Origin: a bacterium HR17
GTDB lineage: Bacteria > Armatimonadota > Fervidibacteria > Fervidibacterales > Fervidibacteraceae
Assembly (NCBI GenBank): GCA_002898575.1
Contig: BEHT01000031.1
Span: 1 to 42,781, forward strand
DNA: 42,781 nt
Reading direction: 5' to 3'
In this document: in pieces, positions 16,799 through 25,105 of the stretch
Layout of the letters: each line of letters starts with the position of its first letter
How positions within the stretch are numbered: position 1 is the stretch's first letter
Translations under genes and position numbers: made by a program
Notes under the pieces: model-generated
The model's input: the letters and a program-made list of their open reading frames with translations, nothing else
What the model was told of the DNA's origin: nothing
Databases searched by the model: none

Positions 16799-18719
16799 CG
16801 CTCGTCACCTCCTGAGAGGCGTGACGGCGGCGGACAGCGAAAACCCGCACGGGTTGCGCCCGCCCCCGCACGGTCACGGAGCCTAAATCGGTGAACGCGA
16901 CCGCATCGCCCAACGCTTTTTCGGATTCATCCCGCACCGCCTCGCTGACGATGAGCGGGGCTTGAAAATCTTTGGTCATCGTTTGCAAGCGCGCCGCCAA
17001 GTTCACCGTGTCGCCCAACGCCGTGTATTGCACGCGTTGCGCTGACCCGATGTTACCGACCATCGCTTCGCCGACATGAACGCCGATACCGATGCGAAAA
17101 GTTGGCAACCCTTGTCGCTGCCAATGGACGTTCAACCGTTCTAACCGTTCCAGCATTTCCAGCGCGGACGCAACGGCAAGGGCGCTGAGGTTGGCGTCAT
17201 CGGGTAGAAACGGTCCAAACAGCCCCATGACAGCATCGCCGATGAACTTGTCCAGAACGCCCCGATGGTTCTGAACGGCTGCCGTCATCTCGGTCAGATA
17301 TTCGCGCATTTGTCGCACGACCAATTCGGGCGGGTTTTGCTCGGAGTAAGTCGTGAAACCGCGAATGTCGGAGAAGAGGACAGCGACGCGACGGCGCACC
17401 CCTTCCTGATGGGCAGTGGCAGGGTTTTGGACAATCTCTTCCACCAGTTCAGGGGCGACATAGAGCGAGAAGGTTTGGCGGATTTGACGCTTTTGTGCCT
17501 CTTCTTGCGCCAAGCGGTGTAAGCCCATTAGCAAAGTCGCACTCAACCATGCCATCAGGGGTGTGCCCCACTGCGGCAACCGTTGCCCCCACCAAAAGGC
17601 TCCCTCCATCGCAGCGATGAGTCCGAGCAGCGCCGCCGTCGCCCCAACGGTCGCTGGGCGCACGCCCATCGTCGTGTAAAGCCAACAAGGGGCGCCGACC
17701 GCTAACGCAATCAGTAGCCATTGCAGCGCAAGGGGCAAAGGGCGGACAGGCGGAAGGTGGAGCAAGTTGGCGAGGATTTCGGCGTTCAACTCCACGCCGC
17801 GCAGCCCGTTGTCCAGTGGGGTCGGGCGGATGTCGGTCGTGCCCGTTGCCGTTTCACCGACCAGCACAATTTTGCCCGCAAACTTTTCGGGCGGCATCGT
17901 TAACGCATCCACAAAACTGACCGTCGGCACGGATGCGCCTACTCCTGTAAAGCGGTCACTGCGCCGAGCGATAGGGCGCAAATGCAACACGCCATCGTCC
18001 AACGAGATCCGGCGCTGCCCCCACCGTAAGGTGAGCGGGTTTGGATGCACAGCGTCGTCCAGAGGCACGCCCTGCGCCACGCAAGCAACCGCCAACGCGA
18101 AATGCGGCATCAACTTCCCCGCGTTGGTCTGGCGCAACAGCACTGGTGCCCGATAAACGCCGTCAGGGTCGGCGTTGACATCAGCGTAACCGACGGCGAC
18201 AGCGGCATCCAACAGCGGCGACAATGGCGGTTGAAACGCGGCGGCGAAAGTGACGGGCAAAATGACACCTCGCGGTGCAGCGGGTAACTTCGTCATGAGG
18301 CGTTCCGTCGCTTGACGCCCCTGAGCGGAGAGGAGGCGACCCTGCCACTGGTAAAAGGGCAAAACGACCCGCCCATGGCGACGAAGGGCTTGGGCGAGCG
18401 CCTCATCGCCTGCCAGGTCGCGCTCATCGGGTTCAGCGAACAAAATGTCAATGCCGACGGCTTTCGCGTGCCGCAGGTGGTCTAAAAGTTCGGCGTAGCG
18501 GCGGCGCGACCAATAGCGCAAGCGCCCTAACCGTTGCACGCTCTTGTCATCAATGGCGACAATGACGATGTCGTCGGGGAACGCAGGGGGGCGCAACGCC
18601 GTTTGCCAGCGCCAGTGGACATCCATCAGCCAACGGCTCAAACTGGTGGTGACGCCCAACCCCTTCGCCGCCGCCATCACCAGTAGCACGCCGATAAGCC
18701 CCTGCTGCCATGTGGGCAT
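16761..18719 (-). CDS. CHASE2-domain adenylate/guanylate cyclase (class III)
   Basis: This 652-residue membrane protein joins an extracytoplasmic CHASE2 sensor (about residues 30-320, with DDIVIVAIDDKSVQRLGRL and VLVGETATGTTDIRPTPLD) to about three membrane helices (about 325-400) and a class III cyclase domain (about 430-620). The catalytic motifs are FSDIRGFTTYSE with the first metal Asp, DKFIGDAVMGLFG with the base-recognising Lys and second metal Asp, and YTALGDTVNLAARL with the transition-state Asn/Arg. The Lys and the LGDTVN context favour adenylate over guanylate, so cAMP is the likely product. It lies in an operon with the FecR gene. GAGGTGA precedes the ATG. The promoter region holds a consensus CRP-like site. 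Confidence 0.9.
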   Translation of the reverse strand: MPTWQQGLIGVLLVMAAAKGLGVTTSLSRWLMDVHWRWQTALRPPAFPDDIVIVAIDDKSVQRLGRLRYWSRRRYAELLDHLRHAKAVGIDILFAEPDERDLAGDEALAQALRRHGRVVLPFYQWQGRLLSAQGRQATERLMTKLPAAPRGVILPVTFAAAFQPPLSPLLDAAVAVGYADVNADPDGVYRAPVLLRQTNAGKLMPHFALAVACVAQGVPLDDAVHPNPLTLRWGQRRISLDDGVLHLRPIARRSDRFTGVGASVPTVSFVDALTMPPEKFAGKIVLVGETATGTTDIRPTPLDNGLRGVELNAEILANLLHLPPVRPLPLALQWLLIALAVGAPCWLYTTMGVRPATVGATAALLGLIAAMEGAFWWGQRLPQWGTPLMAWLSATLLMGLHRLAQEEAQKRQIRQTFSLYVAPELVEEIVQNPATAHQEGVRRRVAVLFSDIRGFTTYSEQNPPELVVRQMREYLTEMTAAVQNHRGVLDKFIGDAVMGLFGPFLPDDANLSALAVASALEMLERLERLNVHWQRQGLPTFRIGIGVHVGEAMVGNIGSAQRVQYTALGDTVNLAARLQTMTKDFQAPLIVSEAVRDESEKALGDAVAFTDLGSVTVRGRAQPVRVFAVRRRHASQEVTSDVAPVRQDQAPK

Positions 18720-18754
18720 GCCCTGTCACCTCAGCGAGGGAGGGAACCGATGCC

Positions 18755-18798
18755 GTTATGCCACAAACGCACGCTTACCTTCTGTGACGGCTGTCACA
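18755..18798 (-). promoter_or_regulatory. Cyclase promoter with a CRP-type operator (TGTGA-N6-TCACA)
   Basis: On the minus strand TGTGACAGCCGTCACA (18798-18783) is a perfect TGTGA-N6-TCACA palindrome, the consensus for CRP-type cAMP receptor proteins. Downstream, TGGCATAAC gives an extended -10 (CATAAC at 18760-18755). The predicted start is near 18748, which puts the site centre about 42 bases upstream, the position of class II CRP activation. No -35 hexamer is visible (AGAAGG at the expected place), as expected for an activator-dependent promoter. The palindrome begins one base past the stop of the upstream gene and might instead form a weak RNA hairpin. Confidence 0.5.
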
Positions 18799-18799
18799 C

Positions 18800-19369
18800 T
18801 TAACGAGGGGGTGGCAGCGGCTTGAACAACACTTCGCCCCGCTCTCGCAACGCCCGCAACTCGTCGGGCGTCACCGCCATCGTGGAGCCGTCGGCAAAGA
18901 GCAAGTAAATCTTGCCGTCGTGGCGTCCCTTTGCGGGGATGTCGTTGCCCGTGCCGGTGGCGTTGCGGCGCTTTTGAGCCGTCTCGTAGATGAGGACGAC
19001 CTTGCTTTGCGGATACATCTCAGGATGCCAACGGGGCGTTTGGTGCTCGGCGTCCCATGCGTAGGCGTTCATGGCGTAACCGTAGCCGCCTTGCGGTTCC
19101 AGTTTCGGGCAGCGGAAGACAAAGGGGCGCTGGCTGGGTGGGACGAATTCTTCCAGCGCATCGCACCAAGTTGGAGCGGGCGGGAGCAAGTTGTCGGAGC
19201 GTTCCAAGTAAAGTTGCAACGCCATCGCCAACCGCCCCAACCGCGACTCGCACAGTTTCGCCAGTTGCTCCTCCCGCTGCCGCTCCAAACGGGGGCGCAA
19301 CACCCGCAGCGATACGACCATGAGCGCGATGCCGATAACCACGATGAGGGCAACCGTGCTGCCACGCAT
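18800..19369 (-). CDS. Pilin-like protein with H-X9-DG motif
   Basis: This 189-residue protein has one N-terminal membrane helix (STVALIVVIGIALMVVSLRVL), a helical stretch (LESRL-like spine, residues 25-60) and a globular part that ends with HDGKIYLLFADG. That last segment is exactly the H-X9-DG motif of the DUF1559 family of prepilin-like proteins, abundant in Planctomycetota and Armatimonadota. The normal prepilin cleavage sequence (G followed by FTLIE) is missing, and no Glu5 equivalent can be found, so processing by a prepilin peptidase is doubtful. ATG 19369 follows GGGGTGA. It lies upstream of the cyclase gene on the same strand with an 80-base gap that contains its own promoter. Confidence 0.8.
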   Translation of the reverse strand: MRGSTVALIVVIGIALMVVSLRVLRPRLERQREEQLAKLCESRLGRLAMALQLYLERSDNLLPPAPTWCDALEEFVPPSQRPFVFRCPKLEPQGGYGYAMNAYAWDAEHQTPRWHPEMYPQSKVVLIYETAQKRRNATGTGNDIPAKGRHDGKIYLLFADGSTMAVTPDELRALRERGEVLFKPLPPPR

Positions 19370-19385
19370 GGTCACTCACCCCGCG

Positions 19386-19407
19386 TAAAATATGCGGCGG
19401 TCACCGC
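19386..19407 (+). promoter_or_regulatory. Putative -10 and small palindrome before the ornithine cyclodeaminase homologue
   Basis: TAAAAT (19386-19391) is a possible -10 for the plus-strand gene. GCGGTCACCGC (19397-19407) is a perfect 5-bp palindrome around a central C, just ahead of the ribosome site. A similar string, CAAAATATGGCGGGTGACC, occurs before the HerA gene at 31749. No -35 was found for either. The gap is only 52 bases and also has to serve the divergent pilin-like gene. Confidence 0.3.
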
Positions 19408-19421
19408 GAAAGGGGGCAACA

Positions 19422-20363
19422 ATGATGGCGCTGTTCGTGACCGAAGAGCAAGTCGCAGCGCTGCTGGATATGACGACGGCGCTGCATGCCGTTGAAGAGG
19501 TCATGCGCTTGCACGGGGAAGGCAAAGCCGTCAACCATCCCCGTCAACGGGTGCGACGCAACGGCGTATTGTTGCATTGGATGGGTGCGTCTGTGCCCGC
19601 ATGGGAGATGACGGCGTTCAAGGTTTACACACCCCGTTCGGCGCTCTTTTTCCTTTACGGCGCTGACGGCGAGTTGCTGATGGTGGCGCAAGCGGCGAAG
19701 TTGGGGCAAATCCGCACGGGTGCTGCATCGGGTGTGGCGACCAAGTTCATGGCACGCCCCGACGCCTGCACCGTCGGCATCATCGGCGCTGGCTTTCAAT
19801 CTGAAACGCAACTGCTCGCGCTCTGCCAAGTGCGTCCCGTCGAGCGCGTCTTCGTCTTCAGTCGCACGCCCGAACGGCGCGAACGGTTCGCGCAGACGAT
19901 GGGGCAGAGACTCAATTTGCCCGTGATTGCCGTGGGGTCGGCGGAAGCGGCGGTGCGCGACGCCGACATCGTCGTGACCGTTACGACTTCCAAAGACCCC
20001 GTGCTGCGCGGCGAGTGGTTGAAAGCGGGCACACACATCAACGCTGTCGGCAGCAACATGTTGGTGCGGCGGGAATTGGACGGCGAAGCGGTGAAGCGAT
20101 GCCATCGCATCGTCGTGGACGACCGTCAACAGGCGCAACACGAATGTGGCGACCTCCTGATGGCAGCGGAACGGGGCGATGTAGCGTGGGACCGATTGAC
20201 GGAGTTGGGCGAAGTCGTCGCAGGCAAAGCGCCGGGGCGTGGGAGCCCTGACGAAATCACGCTTTTTGAGTCGCAGGGCATCGCCTTATGGGATTTGGCA
20301 GTGGGCAAAGTCGTTTACGAACGGGCAACCGCGCAGGGCATCGGCATGCCTTTGTCTTTGTGA
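19422..20363 (+). CDS. Ornithine cyclodeaminase / mu-crystallin family protein
   Basis: This 313-residue NAD(P)-dependent protein belongs to the family that includes ornithine cyclodeaminase (ornithine to proline plus ammonia), alanine dehydrogenase, ketimine reductase and several imine reductases. The catalytic half shows FKVYTPRSALFFLY and the LGQIRTGAASGVATKFMAR block. The Rossmann half opens with VGIIGAGFQSETQL (GAGFQS nucleotide loop), followed by VFSRTPERRERFA and DADIVVTVTTSKDPVL. Length is normal. ATG 19422 follows AAGGGGGC; ATG 19425 is an alternative two-codon choice. The nearby argF and proB fit an ornithine/proline theme, but the substrate cannot be fixed from sequence because members of this family differ widely. 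Confidence 0.87.
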   Translation: MMALFVTEEQVAALLDMTTALHAVEEVMRLHGEGKAVNHPRQRVRRNGVLLHWMGASVPAWEMTAFKVYTPRSALFFLYGADGELLMVAQAAKLGQIRTGAASGVATKFMARPDACTVGIIGAGFQSETQLLALCQVRPVERVFVFSRTPERRERFAQTMGQRLNLPVIAVGSAEAAVRDADIVVTVTTSKDPVLRGEWLKAGTHINAVGSNMLVRRELDGEAVKRCHRIVVDDRQQAQHECGDLLMAAERGDVAWDRLTELGEVVAGKAPGRGSPDEITLFESQGIALWDLAVGKVVYERATAQGIGMPLSL

Positions 20364-20369
20364 GCAGGC

Positions 20370-20446
20370 TATAATTGCCGATGGGTTGCGGCGGCACTTT
20401 CAGCCCTTCGTGTAAGTGCCTGTAGGGACGCGCTAAGCAGCGCCCC
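20370..20446 (+). promoter_or_regulatory. Promoter and leader hairpin of the AmmeMemoRadiSam radical-SAM gene
   Basis: A perfect TATAAT lies at 20370-20375, seven bases after the stop codon of the preceding gene; no convincing -35 is present. It leaves a leader of about 90 bases. In the leader, GCGCT (20430-20434) pairs with AGCGC (20439-20443) around a 4-base loop, and GGG (20425-20427) with CCC (20444-20446) across a 2-base bulge. The hairpin ends 26 bases before the start codon. It resembles no riboswitch family I know. Confidence 0.4.
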
Positions 20447-20472
20447 GACGGCATACCAAGAGGTGAGCCGCG

Positions 20473-21603
20473 ATGGCGACCTTAGAACATCGCCGCCTGA
20501 AAGTCAAAGAGGTGCAGCAACTGCCCATCGCCCGAGTGCTCAAAGAGTTTTCCCGCGAAGGCGAACTTTATCGACGCTTGGACGATGGCAAGGTGGAATG
20601 TTTTGCTTGTGGGCACCGCTGCGTCATTTTTGACGGTTTGCCGGGTGTTTGTCGGGTGCGCTACAACGAAGGCGGCAAATTGTATGTCCCTTGGGGATAT
20701 GTCGGGGCGCTCCACCTTGACCCCATTGAGAAAAAGCCTTTTTTCCACGCCTACCCCGGCGCCAAAGCGCTGAGTTTCGGGATGCTGGGCTGTGACCTGC
20801 AATGCCCTTATTGCCAAAACTGGCAAATCAGCCAAGTGATGCGGGATGCGGTGGCGACGATGCTGGCAGACTTTACCCCCATCACGCCCGAAGAGTTCGT
20901 CCGCATGGCGCTCCGCTACAAGGCGAAGGTCCTGACCAGCACCTACAACGAGCCGCTCATCACCAGCGAGTGGGCGGTGGCGATTTTCCGCGAGGGCAAA
21001 AAGCACGGTTTGGTCGGCAGTTATGTCTCCAACGGCAACGCCACGCCCGAAGTCTTGGACTACATCCGCCCCTTCGTGGACCTTTACAAGATTGACCTGA
21101 AGTCCATGCGCGAACACAACTACCGCACATTGGGTGGCAAGTTGGAGACGGTGCTCAACACCATCCGATGGACTTGGGAACGGGGCTTTTGGGTGGAGGT
21201 TGTGACTTTGATCGTGCCCGCCTTCAACGACAGCGAAGAGGAACTGCGCGACGCCGCCCGTTACATCGCCTCCGTTTCACCCGACATCCCGTGGCATGTG
21301 ACGGCGTTCCATCCTGACTTCTTGATGACCGACCGCAGTAGCACGCCCGCTAAGACGCTTATCCGTGCCGCCGAAATCGGCTATGAGGAAGGTTTGAAGT
21401 TCGTCTATGCGGGCAACTTGCCAGGCATGGTCGGACCTTACGAGAACACCTACTGCCCCAAGTGCCACACCCTACTCATTGAGCGCTACGGGTTTCAAGT
21501 GCTCCGCTACCGCTTGAAGGACGGCAAGTGCCCCGATTGCGGTGAATCCATCCCTGGCATTTGGTGGAAAGAGGACGAAGTGCCGCACCACTGGCGACGG
21601 TGA
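20473..21603 (+). CDS. amrS: AmmeMemoRadiSam system radical-SAM enzyme
   Basis: This 376-residue protein matches the radical-SAM component of the AmmeMemoRadiSam system, whose reaction is not established. The iron-sulfur cluster motif is CDLQCPYC (Cys107, Cys111, Cys114), in the CxxxCxxC form. An N-terminal cysteine set (Cys43, Cys46, Cys50, Cys60 in CFACGHRC and GVC) and a C-terminal zinc-ribbon-like pair (CPKC and CPDCG) are characteristic of this subfamily, which resembles pyruvate formate-lyase activating enzymes. The TSTYNEPLITSEW segment is also typical. The AMMECR1 partner is at 33884-34519; the Memo partner is not in the window. GAGGTGAG precedes the ATG. mltG follows 42 bases on. Confidence 0.9.
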   Translation: MATLEHRRLKVKEVQQLPIARVLKEFSREGELYRRLDDGKVECFACGHRCVIFDGLPGVCRVRYNEGGKLYVPWGYVGALHLDPIEKKPFFHAYPGAKALSFGMLGCDLQCPYCQNWQISQVMRDAVATMLADFTPITPEEFVRMALRYKAKVLTSTYNEPLITSEWAVAIFREGKKHGLVGSYVSNGNATPEVLDYIRPFVDLYKIDLKSMREHNYRTLGGKLETVLNTIRWTWERGFWVEVVTLIVPAFNDSEEELRDAARYIASVSPDIPWHVTAFHPDFLMTDRSSTPAKTLIRAAEIGYEEGLKFVYAGNLPGMVGPYENTYCPKCHTLLIERYGFQVLRYRLKDGKCPDCGESIPGIWWKEDEVPHHWRR

Positions 21604-21645
21604 ACAAACACCCCTTGAACCTTTGAACGAAAGGGCTCTGTGGAA

Positions 21646-22665
21646 ATGGCACGCCGGCTTTTGGTGCTTATCGCCGTTGTCGCCGGGCTGACGCTGGGTT
21701 GGTGGTCATGGTTGCTGTTCGCACCCGTCGGACCCACTGGCACGGTGACTTTGACCGTTCATCGGGGCGACACCTTTGCTCAGGTCACGGCAGCGCTACA
21801 GCGCCTGGGGTTGCTTCGCAGCCGTTGGTGGTTTGAGCAATTGGCGCGATGGCATCGCTTGCCGCAGCGGTTGCGAGCGGGCATTTACCGCATCCCGACG
21901 CCCATCGCGCTGTGGCGGTTGGTGCGTTGGCTCACGGAAACGCGCCCCGAACTCATTCGCCTGACAGTATGGGAAGGGATGATGGCGCGGGAAATCGCGG
22001 AGCGCGTGGAGCGGTTGGGCTTGGGCAGCGCCGAACGGTTTATGGACATCGTGCGGAACCCCGAAGGCAAAGTTACCGTGCCGTTTCCTTGGCGGGGCGA
22101 TTTGGAAGGCGTGTTGTTTCCTGCCACCTATTCTTTGCCCCCGTTGCGCCCCGGCGAAGAAGCCTACATCGTCCAGCAGATGGTCAACGCCTTCGCACGA
22201 CGCTTTTGGCTCCCTTACCGCGATGACATCGTGCGCAGCCCCTTTTCGCTGCGGGAGTTAGTCACCATCGCATCGCTGGTGCAGTGGGAGGTCAAGTTGG
22301 ACGAGGAGCGCCCCGTCGTGGCGGGCGTGATCCTCAACCGGCTGCGGCGCAGGATGCGGTTGGAGATTGACGCGACGGTGCTTTACGCGTTGGGACAACG
22401 CAAGCGGCGGGTGCTTTACCGCGACCTGCAAGTCAATTCGCCCTACAACACTTACCGTTATGCGGGGTTGCCGCCAGGACCCATTTGCAGTCCGGGGTTG
22501 GCATCGTTGTTAGCAGCGCTGCGCCCCGCTCAAGTGCCCTACCTGTTCTATGTGGCACGGGGCGATGGGTCGCACATTTTCAGCCGCACTTACGCTGAAC
22601 ATTTACAAGCGGTAGCGGCTTACCGGCGGTGGCGCGAACAGCGCCGACACGACGCAACACCTTAA
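21646..22665 (+). CDS. mltG: Endolytic murein transglycosylase MltG
   Basis: This 339-residue single-pass membrane protein cuts nascent glycan strands and helps to set peptidoglycan strand length. One N-terminal helix (about residues 5-27) anchors it. Then come a LysM-like segment (VTLTVHRGDTFAQVTAALQRLGLL) and the YceG catalytic domain, with LEGVLFPATYSLP and ASLVQWEVKLDEERPVVAGVILNRL. Glu215 aligns with the catalytic glutamate of Escherichia coli MltG; the usual Glu two residues before it is Gln here. NSPYNTYRYAGLPPGPICSPG is the expected C-terminal signature. ATG 21646 has AAGGG ten bases upstream; GTG 21640 is an alternative. It converges with tRNA-Pro. Confidence 0.92.
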   Translation: MARRLLVLIAVVAGLTLGWWSWLLFAPVGPTGTVTLTVHRGDTFAQVTAALQRLGLLRSRWWFEQLARWHRLPQRLRAGIYRIPTPIALWRLVRWLTETRPELIRLTVWEGMMAREIAERVERLGLGSAERFMDIVRNPEGKVTVPFPWRGDLEGVLFPATYSLPPLRPGEEAYIVQQMVNAFARRFWLPYRDDIVRSPFSLRELVTIASLVQWEVKLDEERPVVAGVILNRLRRRMRLEIDATVLYALGQRKRRVLYRDLQVNSPYNTYRYAGLPPGPICSPGLASLLAALRPAQVPYLFYVARGDGSHIFSRTYAEHLQAVAAYRRWREQRRHDATP

Positions 22666-22675
22666 AAGCACCCAA

Positions 22676-22753
22676 TGGTCGGGGCGGCCGGACTTGAACC
22701 GGCGACCTTGGGCTCCCGATGCCCACGCGCTAACCAAACTGCGCCACGCCCCG
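22676..22753 (-). tRNA. tRNA-Pro (anticodon CGG)
   Basis: On the minus strand the gene folds into a full cloverleaf. The acceptor stem is CGGGGCG/CGCCCCG, the D-arm GCGC/GCGC, the anticodon stem TGGGC/GCCCA with loop ATCGGGA (anticodon CGG, reading CCG), the variable loop has five bases, and the T-arm is GCCGG/CCGGC with loop TTCAAGT. The discriminator is A and the CCA end is encoded (22676-22678). Confidence 0.95.
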
Positions 22754-22767
22754 ATAGGGCGTTACAC

Positions 22768-22796
22768 ATTTTAGCCTTGCCTTCGGTCAGCGTAAA
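22768..22796 (-). promoter_or_regulatory. Promoter of tRNA-Pro
   Basis: On the minus strand TTTACG (22796-22791) and TAAAAT (22773-22768) are spaced by exactly 17 bases. The predicted start is about seven bases further on, close to the tRNA 5' end at 22753. This is one of the few spots in the window with both hexamers. Confidence 0.55.
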
Positions 22797-22861
22797 CGCA
22801 CTGCGCTCAGAGTAGCGGGTTGTCAAATGTATCCTGCCGCACTTGGAAGGTGGTGAAAACG

Positions 22862-25063
22862 GTGAGGTTGTGGGACCGATGGCGACGAACGGTGGCGCTG
22901 CTGGGGGTCGTCCCGGCAGCGCTAACGGTTGCCTTCGCCCAAGGGTGGCAAATCCTTCGGAGTGAACCGATTGCGCCCGGCGTGTTTTGGCAGGCGCTAC
23001 AACGCCTGCAACCGCCGACTTGGGTCGGCGTCGTCCGCATTCCGTTGCCTTTGCCCGACACATTAGCGTTGACAGCGGCGCTGGGCGGTGGCAACCGTTT
23101 GGGGCGTCAACCCCTTTCGCACATCGCCCAGCGCGTGGAGGCGCAAAAGGGCTATGTCGCCGCCGCTATCAACGCCGACTATTTCAGCATGACAGCGACC
23201 AACTACAGCGGTGACCCGTTAGGCGTTCACATGCAAGACAGTGCGTTGGTCAGTCTGCCCACTGCCAACCGTTCAGCGTTGGTCGGTTTGCGCGATGGAC
23301 GCGTGCTGATCACGCGGTTTCAGGTAAACGCGCTCATCCAGTTTCCTGACGGCACGACGGCACCGCTGAATGGGCTGAATGAACCGCCTGTCCCAAACGG
23401 TTGGACTTTGTTCACGCCGACCTTTGGCGCGACGACGCAAACACCGCCGGGCACGACGGAAGTGATCGCGACGGCAGACTTACCTTTGCGCCCCAACACG
23501 CCGTTGACAGCGACGGTGCAAGCGGTGACTGAGACGGGTGGCGCCACCATCCTGCCTAACGGTGTCACGCTGGTAGTGACGGGGGACGCAACGGCAAAAG
23601 CGCGGGCTTTAGCGCAAGGGGCACAACTGCAGTTGCTGGTCAACCTGACGCCGCTGGACGCTTCCTTTGACCCGCGCCAAATGGTGTGGGCGGTCGGCGG
23701 CGGTCCGCGTCTGTTGCGTGACGGACAAATCGCGGTGGAGTATGCGCAGGAAAACTTCAATGCCAAATTCGCCGAGACAAAACATCCCCGCACCGCTGTC
23801 GGGCTCAAAGAAGATGCGCTGCTGTGGGTCGTCGTGGACGGGCGACAGCCGGGCTACAGCGAGGGGATGTCGCTTTACGAATTGGCGGAGTTTTTGCGCA
23901 ATGCGGGGTGCAAAGATGGGCTCAATTTGGACGGAGGCGGATCGTCCACGCTGCTGGTGCGCGGGTCGGTCGTCAACCGACCGTCGGACGGGCGTGAACG
24001 CCCCATCGTCAACGCTTTGCTGTTGCTCAACCTGTTTCCGCCTCAACCGCTGGTGCGCCTTTGGGTAGCAGCCCCTGAGGGGTGCTGGTTGGCAGGGAGC
24101 GTCGTGCCGTTGACGGTGCGGGGCGAAGATGCTGCCTACCGGCTGTTGCCCCTTGACGCAAACGCCGTGACGGTGCGTGTGGAGCCGTCGCTGGGCGAGT
24201 GGCGGTGGGACGGGAGCAACCTGCTTTTGCCGATGTGGTCGGGCAAAAACCCTCAAACCATCACCGTGCAAGTTGCCGCTCGCGACGGGACGGTGGCGCC
24301 CGCTACGCTGCGATTGTGTGTGCATCCCCAACCCGATGAGGTGCAGGTGATACCTAACCCGGTCGTCGTAGCGCCAGGGGCTGCAGTGCGGTTGCGGGTG
24401 CAAGCCTTCGGTCGCGAGCCATCGGGACTACGGATGCCGCTGCGGTTTGACCCTTTGGCGGTGCGGTGGCGCGTGGAGGGTGAGGTCGGGACGGTGCAAG
24501 ACGGCGTCTTCTGGGCGGCACCGCGCCCCGGCGAGGGAGCAGTGGAAGCGATGTTGAACGGTGTCACGGTGCGCGTGCCTGTCCGCGTTGGGGAAACAGA
24601 TTGGCAAACGCTGCACGAGTTGGACGATTTGAGCGGCGTTCAGGTGCAAACGACTCCCGAAACGGTCAAGGCGCAAGTAAGCGTCACGACGACAAACAAG
24701 CGCAGCGGTGCGGGCGCTGTGCGGGTGCACTACGACTTTTCGCAAGGCAAGCGGTTGCGGGCAGTGTATTTAGTGCTGAGACGGCAATTGCCGCACGGTG
24801 CCAAACAGTTGGCGCTGTGGGTTTACGGCGACGGCAATGGATGTTGGCTGCGAGCGCGATTACGGGACGCAACGGGCAAACTGGCGTTCGTGGATTTAGC
24901 GGCAGCCATCAACTGGCGTGACGCGTGGCGGGAGGTGCAAGCAGCGTTGCCATCGGGGTTGACAGAACCTGTCACGCTGGAAGCCATCTACCTTGTTGCC
25001 ATCCGCGATGACCATCACCCGAGCGGTGTCATCGTGCTGGACAGTTTGCGTGCCGGTTTTTGA
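22862..25063 (+). CDS. Secreted phosphodiester glycosidase (NAGPA / DUF2233 domain) with C-terminal beta domains
   Basis: This protein has about 733 residues and an N-terminal signal sequence (MRLWDRWRRTVALLGVVPAA..FAQ). The NAGPA domain covers about residues 90-400 and shows its hallmark blocks: AAINADYFS, VGGGPRLLRDG, HPRTAVGL and GLNLDGGGSSTLLVRG (NLDGGGSS from Asn355). The human family member removes N-acetylglucosamine from mannose-6-phosphate diesters; bacterial members act on cell-wall or exopolysaccharide sugars, so the substrate here is not known. The remaining 330 residues are Ig-like and beta-rich, ending in a jelly-roll-like segment that might bind carbohydrate. GTG 22862 was chosen because GGAAGGTGG lies just upstream; GTG 22853 and an upstream start at 22820 are possible. 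Confidence 0.85.
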   Translation: MRLWDRWRRTVALLGVVPAALTVAFAQGWQILRSEPIAPGVFWQALQRLQPPTWVGVVRIPLPLPDTLALTAALGGGNRLGRQPLSHIAQRVEAQKGYVAAAINADYFSMTATNYSGDPLGVHMQDSALVSLPTANRSALVGLRDGRVLITRFQVNALIQFPDGTTAPLNGLNEPPVPNGWTLFTPTFGATTQTPPGTTEVIATADLPLRPNTPLTATVQAVTETGGATILPNGVTLVVTGDATAKARALAQGAQLQLLVNLTPLDASFDPRQMVWAVGGGPRLLRDGQIAVEYAQENFNAKFAETKHPRTAVGLKEDALLWVVVDGRQPGYSEGMSLYELAEFLRNAGCKDGLNLDGGGSSTLLVRGSVVNRPSDGRERPIVNALLLLNLFPPQPLVRLWVAAPEGCWLAGSVVPLTVRGEDAAYRLLPLDANAVTVRVEPSLGEWRWDGSNLLLPMWSGKNPQTITVQVAARDGTVAPATLRLCVHPQPDEVQVIPNPVVVAPGAAVRLRVQAFGREPSGLRMPLRFDPLAVRWRVEGEVGTVQDGVFWAAPRPGEGAVEAMLNGVTVRVPVRVGETDWQTLHELDDLSGVQVQTTPETVKAQVSVTTTNKRSGAGAVRVHYDFSQGKRLRAVYLVLRRQLPHGAKQLALWVYGDGNGCWLRARLRDATGKLAFVDLAAAINWRDAWREVQAALPSGLTEPVTLEAIYLVAIRDDHHPSGVIVLDSLRAGF

Positions 25064-25105
25064 ACAGGCGCAGCGGGCAGCGTCCCACACGGAGGTGCGT
25101 CGGCG

